Source: Dendrolimus kikuchii (taxonomy: Eukaryota; Arthropoda; Insecta; Lepidoptera; Lasiocampidae). From it: a stretch of DNA of 64,000 nucleotides. This document shows positions 1-9,978 of this stretch, piece by piece. A program made the position numbers and the translations under genes. The DNA lies in the NCBI GenBank assembly GCA_019925095.2, contig CM034403.1, positions 9,429,690 to 9,493,689 on the forward strand, written 5' to 3'. The stretch's first letter is position 1, and the number at the start of each line of letters is the position of its first letter. The notes beneath the pieces are model-generated. The model was not told the origin of the DNA. It was given only the letters and a program-made list of their open reading frames with translations, and did no database searches.

Positions 1-161
1 ATTCGATTTCTTTAGAATCTTTTAATTAGTCTTGCGTCATACTGACCGATTCTTATTATTGGATAAAGTTCCTATGGAGATAGCGTACAATCTTCAATAA
101 TGATTGGCAATACATCAATTTATCTTTCGACCTAAAAATAACATTGCATAAAATAATCAAC

Positions 162-234
162 TGTTTCCGCCCGGGATCGAACCGGGGACCTTGTGCGTGT
201 GAAGCACACGTGATAACCGCTACACTACGGAAAC
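162..234 (-). tRNA. tRNA-Val (anticodon CAC)
   Basis: A complete 73-nt cloverleaf is visible on the minus strand: a 7-bp acceptor stem (GTTTCCG with CGGAAAC), a D arm containing the A box (TAGTGTAGCGG), an anticodon loop TTCACAC giving CAC for valine, and a T arm with a B box GGTTCGATCC. The discriminator base is A at 162. A TTTT run about 10 nt downstream on the minus strand would terminate RNA polymerase III. No intron and no encoded CCA, as expected in eukaryotes. It is identical to the gene at 63120-63192. If the missing 5' exons of ham lie left of the window, this gene sits inside a ham intron in antisense orientation. Confidence 0.96.
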
Positions 235-1022
235 TTGATAACTGGTTTTGAAATTTCAGTTTATATATATGTACATACATACAGTTTTAGCTTAAATATA
301 ATCACTATTTAAAACAGAGTTTATGGAATTACTTTAAAAAATGTACCACAAAATATCCTTCAAGTTACCAGAAAAACCTAATTATTTTTAAATTTGAATT
401 AAAATTACAAACAACTGAATTTTGTATAATCTGAAAATTTAGTTTTAATATACATTTTCAAAATAATACGGCATAGCCGTGTGAGAGTCCCACGTTGTCT
501 TACTGCTGTCCCTGGGCAATGAGATGCGGTGCATAAAGTATTTCAACCTCAAAAACTATGAGATGCCCGATGATTAGCGTATCTCAATCTTAAAGACTAA
601 ATTAGAATTACATCCTACTACGATAATTTTAGAAGTTAGTAATGTTTAATTACTAGTTCTTATCTTAAACCTAGGTGCATATAAACTTGTTTATTTTATA
701 TCAGCAATTTATAATAATTAATTGAAGAATTAAATTATTAGATATACTTTTATTATATTGCCGCAATAATAATAAACAGTTAATGTTATGCATCATTTTA
801 CTGCGCATCTGTCAGTGGCTAGTGTGGGTGGAGCTTAATGGATTAGTTCTGAATGAAAGTTGTTCATTGGATGTTATCAATTTGAGAACATGTAGATTAT
901 TGCTGTGATCAGGATAGCGATGTTGGGTACAGCGTGTTGAAATTGCGTTTCATTTATTTGATCGCAATTTATAGTTATTGTAATTAGAAGATAAAATTGC
1001 TAAGTCTGTACTTTACTTGCAT
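235..1022. other. AT-rich non-coding stretch, probable ham intron
   Basis: No gene or recognisable repeat is seen. A short GC-richer patch at about 470-575 is unassigned. If ham begins to the left, this is intronic. Confidence 0.5.
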
Positions 1023-1338
1023 TTATCCGTTCAGGAACGGTGAAAGAACACAATGTCCAGGGGCCGCGCGACCTGTCGTAAAAGGCGCCAAAACAACCCA
1101 CAGCCAGTTGGTAGGGTGTTTGCCCGTCTGGATGGGAACCACTCCTGTTCCAGAGTATACCGCTATAATAATCTTGAGTTGTGTTCCAGCATTAATGGCC
1201 AGGTTCCAGTCCCCCTTCAGGGAGCGGCAGCATATTGGTAGCACCTTTGGTGTTACTAATGCTCTTAGGCGATGCTAACCTCTTTCCATCAGGTGGGCCG
1301 TATGCCGACCGGTCTGCTGAACTCATGCAACAAAAATA
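1023..1338 (+). mobile_element. SINE-like 310-bp repeat, copy 1 (near full length)
   Basis: First of a family of about 310 bp. In sense orientation it begins near 'ccgtgcaggaacggagaaag', runs through a conserved core ('cacagccaggtggtaggg', 'ggttccagtctccc') and ends 'gtctgctgaactcatgcaa' plus an A-rich tail. The last ~75 bp match the 3' end of the LINE at 43384-43868, so it was probably mobilised by that LINE's reverse transcriptase. The 'ggttccagtctcc' segment resembles a pol III B box, but no clear A box is seen. It is not a gene; open frames inside it are fortuitous or relics of a LINE. It lies tail-to-tail with copy 2. Confidence 0.8.
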
Positions 1339-1413
1339 TACTAAAGAACTATTCTCTCTATTTTCGAAACTGGTATTTATTATATTAAAAAGTATTTGAG
1401 TTCCTTATTAATA

Positions 1414-1728
1414 TTTTTTTTTTTATTGCAGGAGTTCAGCAGACAGGCAGACGGCCCACTTGATGGAAAGCGGTTACCATCCCCTATGGACTTTTGCAAC
1501 ACCAAAGGTGCTACAAATGCACTGCTGCTCTCTTAAGGGAGACTGGAACCTGGTTACTAACGCCGGAACGCAACTCAAGGTTGTTATGGCGGCATACTCT
1601 AGACCAGGGGTGGTAGCCATCCAGTCGGGCAAATACGCTACCACCTGGCTGTGGGTTGTTTTGTCGCCTCTTACGACAGGCCGCCCGGCCGCAGGAAATT
1701 ATATTCTTTCTCCGTTCCTGCACGGATA
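1414..1728 (-). mobile_element. SINE-like 310-bp repeat, copy 2 (near full length)
   Basis: Minus-strand copy of the family described at 1023-1338. A poly-T (poly-A tail) at 1414-1424 leads into 'attgcaggagttcagcagac', and it closes with 'ctccgttcctgcacgg' at 1710-1726. Only about 75 bp separate it from copy 1, giving a 300-bp inverted repeat with a short loop. Confidence 0.82.
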
Positions 1729-1824
1729 TAACTAACTAGAAATATGTGTAAGCGAAGCTTCGTGGAGGCCTTTGGTTTTCTATCTTCTTTTTAACCATTT
1801 AATAATCATTGGGTTTATCATAGG

Positions 1825-1860
1825 AGAAGACAGACTGTGCCAAGGCACAGTCTGTCTTCT
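1825..1860. repeat. Perfect 17-bp-arm hairpin with 2-nt loop
   Basis: Arms 1825-1841 and 1844-1860 are exact reverse complements around 'aa', with the core gactgtgccaaggcacagtc. Function unknown. A transposon-excision scar, a palindromic fill-in or a small structured RNA are all possible. Confidence 0.9.
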
Positions 1861-1867
1861 TCTATAC

Positions 1868-2012
1868 TGCTCTAGATAGATAAATAAGTCTTTATTGTAC
1901 ACTAAAGCATAGACCAACAGAATTAGAAAAATACAAAAGATAGTACAATGCTCGTTCTTATCGCTAAAAAGCGATCTCTTCCAGGCAACCTGTGGCAGGC
2001 TGCTCTATTTCG
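1868..2012 (-). mobile_element. LINE 3' UTR fragment (CR1/Jockey-type tail)
   Basis: On the minus strand it reads 'ggttgcctggaagagatcgc', the hairpin 'atcgctttttagcgat', then 'caataaagacttatt' and a (CTAT)n tail at 1868-1876. The same signature occurs on the plus strand at 59930-60124. Only the 3' UTR is left, as is usual for 5'-truncated LINE insertions. Confidence 0.72.
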
Positions 2013-2674
2013 GTATAAATCTTTACTCTGTCACTTTGCAGATACTCATGTCATACTTTATACAATCGATCTTCATTATTAGTGCATAATATATGAATAG
2101 TGACTAGTAAAGCCTCATTGATATACAAAATAAAACAGGTTGTAGTAACTACAAAAATCGCAATATACTCTCAGTTGGTTATAAAAAAATTACGCAACGA
2201 GTTATTAAACGGTACACAATCGATCTCTGTTAGAAACATTTATTTAGATGTTGTTATGTATTGAATAAGAAAAAAAAAAATAAGCGGGTTGCTGTTGAAG
2301 ATCGTAGTGGCAGATAGGAGGCGCTGTTGCAAGCAAGCCCCGGGGCTACAAGTCGTATCGTTGCGCGTGCCTCGATTACAAATCTACTACATAGCTACTA
2401 TATGTATTAAATGAATGTATTCTATCTAGCTCGGAAGAGATATTGCTAAATTAGGAATTGATTAAAGTAATTACTCTAGATTTACTTAAGTTTTATTGAC
2501 AGTTCAAATGATAACATAAATGTTAAATCGTTCATTGCTCAACATTGTACTATTAAAGCGATGACTTTGAAAATGAAATGTAATTAATATTACATTAAAA
2601 TATACAATTTTATTTTTAAATCATTTTCAATAACAGGAATGTGGATACAAGTACAGTAAATTTTAATACTTTTA
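2013..2674. other. Non-coding, no gene seen
   Basis: AT-rich. One GC-richer patch at 2330-2385 ('gcaagcaagccccggggcta') is unassigned. Confidence 0.45.
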
Positions 2675-3312
2675 CATTTTTTTTATTGCCTGAAGCAACG
2701 CAAACAGGCAGACGGCTCACCTGATGGAATGTGTTTACTGTCGCCTATGGACGTTTGCAACCTCAGGGGTGTCGCTTAATTGTTGCCGACCACAAAGAAA
2801 TTTTATAATGTCCTTCTTAAAGAGGCCCATGTCGTAGCGCAAAGGGAAAACCGCGGCGGGAAGTTCCCTCCAGATCATTGTTGTACGCGGAATAAATGTT
2901 CTAGAGAACAAGGAAATGGGGGTGAATATCCCGTCACTGGCAAGCGGTGCGGTTGTAAAAGTGAGGCGTTGGCACCAGATCAAACAGTTCTCAGAAAATC
3001 CCTGTTATACAGGCGCTAAAATACGCAGAGAGACGCAAAGTATCTTCGAAGGCTAAACCACCTGTTAGTATGGCATCGTCGATGATACGAACGGCGCGAC
3101 GCTGGATGGAGTCGAGGGGGTCAATCTGTTAAGCGGGTGCACCGGCCCATAGATGTGAGCAGTACTCCATATGCGGTTTGATTTGCGCTTTGTGCAGCGC
3201 AAGTTGTTGCCGCGGAGTGCAGTTCTGCTTGGATGGTGGACCGGTTTAGCACACCTTGCTTTTTGGAGACAAGACATATAAAAGGACAGTCGTTTAAACG
3301 TCTTATCATTTA
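2675..3312 (-). mobile_element. 5'-truncated non-LTR retrotransposon, CR1/Jockey-like, decayed
   Basis: Minus-strand frames give the end of a reverse-transcriptase ORF: a stretch like 'RIWSTAHIYGPVHPLNRLTPSTPSSVAP' at 3065-3277, corresponding to a family pattern along the lines of 'pHmEYcshlWggap...LdsiQRRA', then 'FSRTFIPRTTMIWRELPAAVFPL' and 'YDMGLFKKDIIKFLCGRQ' at 2735-2983. The pieces are in different frames, so the copy is dead. It ends with the shared tail 'caggcagacggctcacctgatgg' read on the plus strand and a poly-T at 2679-2686. It carries only the part after the catalytic domain. Confidence 0.8.
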
Positions 3313-3353
3313 AGTTTTACAATATCATTTCAGAAATAATTTTACTTACTTTT

Positions 3354-3490
3354 CAAACAGTAATTAATGCGTTACTTGACTCCTTTTACTTGTACCTACT
3401 TATGACGTCATAAGTAGGGCATGCTAGAACAAAATCTATGAGGCTGCGACGTTCTGTAAATTTATAAAAAGTATCTTAGTTGATTTAATT
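3354..3490 (+). mobile_element. Short interspersed repeat R3, copy 1
   Basis: The segment with 'cctacttatgacgtcataagtagg' and 'ctgcgacgttctgtaa' recurs inverted at 22915-23040 and partly at 60153-60205. Class unknown, possibly a MITE. The palindrome at 3398-3418 contains a CRE-like TGACGTCA. Confidence 0.6.
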
Positions 3491-3639
3491 CTCCAGTCCT
3501 CTATTGGATTCGATACCAAGAGTGATACGTAACAAATATGTCACTACCCACAAACATCGTACAACAATAAATCAGCCTACGGAATGGACAGCCCGCCTTA
3601 AAAGATGAAACTATTACTGACAGTAGATTTTATTCCATA

Positions 3640-3900
3640 GATTAATTAAAAGATAGTCCGACGGGTTTGCTTTACAAGAGTGAAAACGCGTCATCTCATG
3701 GTTTCTAAGGCTGATCGCATAATCGCCGTTGTTGCGTCAGTAAATCCGTTTGTACACATTGCTGTTTTGCCATTCGGATGTCCAGTTTGTCGTTTAAGTA
3801 ACCGACTATCATAGACGACAGTTGAAGGCAACGCTTTTTGAATTCTTTCGAAAACTCGATTGCTGAAGCAATGCGAGCAATTCACATAAGCGTTTATATC
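3640..3900 (-). pseudogene. Unrecognised ORF remnant with a CxxC motif
   Basis: The minus strand is open for 64 codons (3691-3885), beginning MNCSHCFSNRVFERI. Composition is more coding-like than the surroundings and it continues past a stop with 'RVFTLVKQTRR'. I do not recognise the family. It could be a decayed transposase or chance. No splice signals fit it into ham, which is on the other strand. Confidence 0.2.
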
Positions 3901-4304
3901 TATAATTCTAGATCCCTAAGCCACTATTTAGAGACCAAACAACTACATTAGTGTGTATTTTGGAACAATAAACATGAATCACATTTTAGTAAATTTTCTG
4001 TAATAATGTTTTTAAATAACAATAAAATAGGTCTTAGGGACTATGTACAGATAAGAAGGTGGGACTGAAAATCAGTGCTGCGTCGGAATATCTTTCGAAC
4101 TGAGTGCCAACCTCATTAGGCCAAATTGCAGCATACATACAACTTTCATTAACGTTTGATTTTACTTAATTTTTTGTGAGTAAATAAACTTTTCTTTATT
4201 GCAAAACGACGCTTGAGATAGATGTTTCTAAAAATGTTAATGTTGCACATTGCTTATGTAGTATTTATTATCAGGCGTCACTGGTGAATTCTAATTTTTT
4301 TTTT

Positions 4305-4690
4305 CCTTTGCATAAATTCTTTTCTTTCACCATATCCCAATTACTTGGGGTCGGCACAATATGTCTTTTCCTTCCACACTCTTCTATTCTGACATACCTC
4401 TTCTGTCACACCGCATATCATCATGTCATCCTTCACACAATCCATCCATCTTTTTTTGGTCTACCTTTAAATTTGTACCCATCGATCTTGTAGTATAACA
4501 TTCTTTTTGTCACGTGACTTTCATCCCTCCTCATTATATGCCCATACCAACTTAATCTTCTTCCTCTCAATTTTTCTGTCACAGGTGCAACTTTCAAAGA
4601 TCCCCTTATGTACTCATTTCTCACCTTATCCATTCTTGTAACACCACACATCCATCTCAACATTCTCATCTCAGCTCATAAATTATCATC
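4305..4690 (-). mobile_element. RTE-like LINE 3' end
   Basis: On the minus strand the 78-codon frame 4433-4669 reads 'MLRWMCGVTRMDKVRNEYIRGSLKV' (in pieces) then 'RRLSWYGHIMRRDE' and 'GRPKK', the post-RT C-terminal signature of RTE/BovB-like elements. The 3' UTR with 'attacttggggtcggcacaa' follows at 4318-4430. 5'-truncated, no catalytic domain present. Confidence 0.8.
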
Positions 4691-4804
4691 TCGTAATAAA
4701 GACAATAAATAATTACTTAATGAACAATCATTTCACAGTTATTCTGAATACAAGATATTAATTTACAGAAAATTATAATAAGTACGGAACTCGGCTTCAG
4801 CATC

Positions 4805-5061
4805 TTAAGAATGACTAACCCACAACCAGGAATTAGGGTACTTACCTGTCTGGAGAGCTACCACCCCTACTTTAGAATGTGCCGTCGTAACAACCGTGAG
4901 TTGTATTCCGGCATTAGTGGCCAGATTTCAGTCTCCCTTTAGAGAGCGGCAGCATACTGGTAGCCCCTTTGATGGTACAAATGTCCATAGGCGATAGTAA
5001 CCGATTTCCATCAATCAGTTTGGTCATCTGGCTGTCTGCTGAACTCATGCAATAAAAAAAA
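4805..5061 (+). mobile_element. SINE-like 310-bp repeat, copy 3 (5'-truncated)
   Basis: Same family as 1023-1338, lacking about the first 60 bp. It is recognisable by 'aacccacaaccagg', 'gttgtattccggcattagtgg' and the end 'tgctgaactcatgcaataaaaaaa'. More diverged than copies 1 and 2. Confidence 0.75.
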
Positions 5062-5640
5062 TTTACGCATTTTTCCAAAGTACAAGACTTAATTGATCAC
5101 ACAAATTGCCAGTACTTGAGCAATAGTAGTTAATGTGCGGCAAGCCTAATACGACGGAACTTTAAATCAGCGCGTGGTAGATTACCTCACGTAGCTAGGT
5201 GCCAATCAGAATGCAGAAATCGAAGGAGCGATGTATTCGTGACAGACTTTCGAACTCGTGAAACTAAGTACAGCAGGTGCTGTGTTAGAAAACGGCCGGA
5301 GGCGGCGAGGGTTGCGTGCCGTGGACCAGTTCTGCCAAGGAGACCCACCGACAACGTTTTTGCTGATGATAATGATATACGTTTCCCATCAAACGTTCAC
5401 GCTTATTATGACGTCCGATTGGTTTTCTCTTCGCCGGAACTTATTGGAAAAACGATCCAATGAAGATACCAACAGCTTGGAGATAAAATTACTTTTTGCG
5501 GATATAGGTACTAGCCAATAGTAAGAAGCCTATAGTGTTTTAGAATATTCTTTGATCGATATTCGGTTAACTATTCCATTTAATGTTTTAATAACGTTTG
5601 TAGTGAATAATAACTTAAATACTTATTTTGACATAGAGTC
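5062..5640. other. Non-coding with an unassigned GC-richer patch
   Basis: At 5240-5460 overlapping plus-strand frames of 74-87 codons pass through 'gaaaacggccggaggcggcgagg'. No family is recognised and no conserved motif seen. I treat it as non-coding. Confidence 0.35.
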
Positions 5641-6202
5641 CGTAGCGTCGATAAAAACCGCGCCAAGGTTACATTGAGCGCTGTACCCTATTCCATCTTC
5701 TGCCCCTCAAAGCTCGAAGAAATATTTCCATATACGTTTCTTGGTGAAAATTGCTCAGTCCAAAATTAACTGTGCTAGTCTTGTCGAGAAACTACATTTG
5801 TATGTTCCTCCTAGTCTGGAACGCCCTAGAAAACTACTTCATTCGCCCTTGACACGTACAGCCTTCAGACGCCACTCATTTTTTGTTAGAACAGTGAATT
5901 AATTCAACAAACTCAGCAAGTCGGATTATGTTGACATTGACTTGTTCGTGGATAGTCTAGCATCTGTAAATGCGAATTTAATCAAAGCCTATTTTAATAG
6001 TATTTAGTTTGCCGGTCACAACATTTTCATATTATTGTTATTTTTTTTTTCTAAAATTATTGTATTTTATACTTTATTTTTATTTCCCTGTCATCTGTGG
6101 AGGTTTATGAATAGCTGTTCTTTAGCTATCTCTGTAACGTTAGTTTGTAAAACTTTAATTTGTAAGACTACAGTTGTTAACCTCCCAAATAAAATAAAAT
6201 AA
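5641..6202 (+). mobile_element. CR1/Jockey/I-like LINE 3' end with (AATAA)n tail
   Basis: One plus-strand frame (about 5746-6007) reads like the end of a LINE ORF2: 'INCASLVEKLHLYVPPSLER', 'RTAFRRHSFFVRTVN', a premature TAA, then 'FNKLSKSDYVDIDLFVDSL' and a terminal stop at 6005. The element finishes in 'aataaaataaaataaat' (about 6187-6202). 5'-truncated and carrying a nonsense mutation. Confidence 0.7.
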
Positions 6203-7527
6203 ATACACATACAACCTGGGTATATTCTAGTTAATCAATACTCGATCATATCTTTGTCTAATACTAAGCGAGATCGTATCCAATCATAAACCTGTGTTTG
6301 ATTTTAAAACTCAAAACATCCTTCATAAATCTACCTATCTATTTTTGCAATCAGTATTTTTATTTACACATACATACGCACGGTCTTGAGTGTGTAAATA
6401 AACAATGCATAGGGCAGTAGACTCTTTGAATGGTGCTTATAACAAATTTCAATCATAAAACCTCCATGTATGTTTATAAATGAAATTTATCGCAAAAAGG
6501 ACTTCATACATTTCTAGTACAGACTGAAACATGTTTGAATTATGTATGGAGCAAGTAGTTATAAGTTATCTCCGCGTAGGCGATCGCAATACATAAAGAT
6601 ATTATTATTTTATGTTTTACGTAGAACAGCCATCGTCCGGGAGGCTCACTCTTGGAATTATTCCAGTTCGTTAGCGGAATTTTCTTGCTTTCTAATAAAG
6701 CCATTGGTGTTAGATAAACCACAATTAGAATATCAAATGGAACGTATAAAATGTATGAATGCAATGAAAATATCTCAGATAATATAGACGTGGATTATTC
6801 AAATTATCACTTCCATTCATTAGTGTTAACGCTTTAGTGACCATTAACATTGTTTTATGCTATGGATTTAGTAAGAACAAGTTTCGAAACAATCTCTACA
6901 TTTTATTGTTATGTATTGAGATTTTGATAAGAAATAGTAGCGCGTTACTTACCTAATACTCGCTGATTGTGAGTTGTAGTAGTTTGCGTATATTGTTATT
7001 ATCAACAGCGCCGAATGAAAACTTTATTATGTTACTACACTAAACTTCACTACCTCGTTCAACACCCGACTACTGAAAGCGTCAAAATTTATAAACCATA
7101 TTTTACATTGATTAAGTAAATCTTCTCATCACCAATTTAAAATATAAAAAATAACTTTAACTTTTTACTTGAAAGAGTATTCTTGAAGAAACAAGTTTAA
7201 AATATTAAAAGCTATATCAAAATAGCTGATAAACAATAAGTACAGACAAAACAATGTATTGTAATTTTATTTTATTTTATTCCATTACATAAAAATATGT
7301 TTAAAATACATATATAGAAAAGTTATACAAATTGAGGCCCGTCTTTTGGGGCTAGCGTCTAAGCTGCCTCTCTAGATAACGTCCTCTCTAACCTCTTTAG
7401 ATAATGGCCGAGGTTCTTCGCTATAAGACTTTTTACGTTTACATGTAAATATTAGCACAAGGACCTTTTAAGAACTACAGAACTACATTAATCACACATG
7501 TAGATTTTTGCAAGTACTTGTTAAGTA
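6203..7527. other. AT-rich non-coding, probable ham intron
   Basis: No exon with zinc-finger spacing is found here on the plus strand. Frames at 6540-6787 overlap on both strands and have no recognisable content. Confidence 0.5.
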
Positions 7528-7756
7528 CAGTAAACAGACTGAGTACACCTGAAGAAAAGTGGCTACCGTCTCCTATCAACATTTGCAATACCAAAGGTAC
7601 CATACTTTTTATTGCCGGCCTCGAATGGGGAGAGGCTGGAACCTGACCATTAATGACAAATTAATTTTGTTATGGCTACATACTCTACTTAGTGGCACTG
7701 ATAAGTGGTAGCCAGTTAGAGGTCCAAATGCCCTACCACCTGCTAATGTTACAACG
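7528..7756 (-). mobile_element. SINE-like 310-bp repeat, copy 4 (old, degraded)
   Basis: Weak match over most of the family length ('gcaataccaaaggt', 'ggctggaacctgaccattaatg', 'gccctaccacctgctaatgtt'). Many substitutions and no tail. It lies only about 90 bp upstream of a ham exon, so it is intronic. Confidence 0.6.
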
Positions 7757-7845
7757 AAACAGAGAGACTTAGTAGGCTTACATCCAGTAGTAGTAGCTTT
7801 TGTGATATATTTTTTATCTAAGCTTAGACATTTTTCTATTTTCAG

Positions 7846-8002
7846 GCTTGATCAACACTTAGTCCAGCGTCACGCTCAACCAGCGGCGTCGGCTCACTGC
7901 GAGTTTTGCAACCGTGCTTATAGTTCTCGTATTTTGCTCCTACGTCATCGTGCGCTCGCGCATACCGACATCAGGAAATACCCTTGCGAGAACTGCCCTA
8001 AG
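7846..8002 (+). CDS. ham: ham (hamlet, MECOM/PRDM16 orthologue) internal exon A
   Basis: A 157-nt exon following 'ctattttcag' and preceding donor 'AAG|gtgtga'. The first base finishes a split codon, then 52 codons follow, ending in phase 0. It encodes the second half of a C2H2 finger (LDQHLVQRH), a full finger starting CEFCNRAYSSRILLLRH and ending in RALAH, and the first cysteine pair of the next (CENCPK), whose remainder is in exon B. The [16 protein letters not shown] join matches vertebrate PRDM16/MECOM nearly word for word. Hamlet is a nuclear transcription factor; in Drosophila it acts in neuronal fate choice. The exon carrying the first half of the split finger, and the PR domain, are not in the window as far as I can see. 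Confidence 0.9.
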
Positions 8003-8848
8003 GTGTGAATGAGTCACGATATTTACAAAATATTTTTTTTTCAAAGATTATCATGTATGAAGTGAAAAGGATTTACTTATGGATCTCTGTTCTTATAAGA
8101 TTGAGTCTTATAAGTTTGTTGACATTCATTAGTTGCATATCTTGTCCTAGTGTTCTCTAAATATAATTCTATCTAATAATAAGATATGATATCAATTTAA
8201 TGAACCTATTGCTATTATTTAAGCACAATTTATTCATTCAAAACTCTATAGTGAATAATTATTAACATAGATGTGGATCCTACTAGCCCTTAAACTAGTT
8301 TACGTTATGTTGCAGGGGCTAGCGTATAATTAAGTAATTAATTCTCCTGTACTATGCCTTTAGAAGTAATTTTAGTTTCTTTGTTGATTAATATACTCAA
8401 TTTTGAAGTCCTAGAGTCGAGGGATAAACTCCTAGATAAACATGATATAAGTATTTACGAGTCTAGAATCGTATTTTTTTTGTCAAGATTGAATTTACAT
8501 AACTGTCTAGTAAACAACTGATAAATACCCTATTTACCAGTACGTTAATAGTAATTTTTTTAATAATTAAAATGAAACAGTAAATATGTTTTCTATAATT
8601 TTAATGTGTAAGTATGACGTTTTGTTGAACTCGAGCCTTCGTTCAAGAGAACGCATATTATACCCACCACACACAGACACCAAAACATATAGTGTGCATC
8701 ACGTAGCGGTAAAATCGATATAAGTGGTGTATGTAACAATATGCCAAAAGAAAATTGACAAAAGATTTCATTCTCAGTCATGAGATAGAAAACAAATTGA
8801 AATTATATATTTATATTTCACGATGTTCGAAACCTGACATTATTGCAG
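8003..8848 (+). other. ham intron (phase 0)
   Basis: An 846-bp AT-rich intron from gtgtga to 'tattgcag'. It cuts a zinc finger just after the lysine following the second cysteine. No element recognised inside. Confidence 0.88.
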
Positions 8849-9019
8849 GTATTTACCGATCCTTCCAACCTGCAGCGCCACATCCGCGTGGCGCATGTTG
8901 GCGCGAGGAGCCACGCCTGCCCTGAGTGCGGGAAGACCTTTGCCACCTCTTCAGGCCTGAAGCAGCACACGCACATCCATTCCTCCGTGAAACCTTTCCA
9001 GTGCCAAGTCTGCTTTAAG
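8849..9019 (+). CDS. ham: ham internal exon B
   Basis: A 171-nt exon (57 codons, phase 0 at both ends), acceptor 'tattgcag', donor 'AAG|gtgagt'. It encodes [16 protein letters not shown] (second half of the finger begun in exon A), a complete finger [21 protein letters not shown], and CQVCFK, the first half of the next finger. The '[15 protein letters not shown]' and 'HSSVKPF' linkers are near-identical to vertebrate PRDM16/MECOM, the most conserved part of the family and its first DNA-binding array. GC content is much higher than in the flanking introns. Confidence 0.96.
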
Positions 9020-9978
9020 GTGAGTTATTACAGCTAATTTGTAATGGTAAACCAATATGTATTAAAGGGACCAATATTAAAAAAATAGATACATGTTTGT
9101 ATAAATATACAGGATATATATTGGTTTAAGAACCCAATACCTAACAACTATTTCAAAAAGTTAACTGTAGATTTATTTAGGAGGCTAACTGTTATAATCT
9201 TAATAACTAGATTACCAAGGTATATAAGAATAAGTCTTATAAAATCAATATCTTTAAAAATGTTAAATTAGATAGTGTGAGTTAGTTAGCATTAAAATTA
9301 GAAAAAATTAAAAATAAATTAGAAATGAGGTATTATATATGTTGATTGTTAATTATTAAGGCGACATAGCCAAGTTGTGGCTAAGCCTTTAAGAAGAATA
9401 AAAAAAAAAGTGGTATTTGTTCTTATTCTGCGATACATAACACTCCATTATCTAATTTATTAATAAAGAAATAATTTAATATGTGGAGCATTTAGTTTTT
9501 TCACAATGCAATTGTGAAAAAATGCACATTTAAAATTTGATGGGAAATATAAAGTAAAATAATATAATTAAACATCTCAGTAAGATATATTTGAAAGCAT
9601 TGCTACAACCCATCGTTTGCTGTAATCAAGTTTAATTTATGGACTCACAACCATTTAATATTATGCATATACAAAATCAAGTATACGGAGCTGCTGAATG
9701 TTTCGATATATGGCGATATACATATAAAATTACAATAATCTTACATCATTTTTCTGCAACTTTAATTAATTCATAACAAAAAGTTGTATCTAAATAAAGG
9801 CTAGGAATGACGTCTTTTTTGAAAGTTAATGAATTGTCGAGTGAAAACAAAAACCCATTTTTACTCGATGACATTGAATTCGAGTCGAGTCACATGGTTT
9901 TCACAGAGCTATTTTTATCTGCAAACCGGTTCGTTTTAATCACAGTCATATTGATATATAAATTATTGCTCTTTGCAG
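9020..9978 (+). other. ham intron (phase 0)
   Basis: A 959-bp AT-rich intron from gtgagt to 'tctttgcag'. It interrupts the next finger at the same residue as the preceding intron. It contains a perfect 12-bp-arm hairpin at 9496-9522. No mobile element recognised. Confidence 0.9.

Noticed and set aside
56..280. 74-codon minus-strand frame
   Set aside because: It reads across the tRNA-Val gene; not a protein gene.
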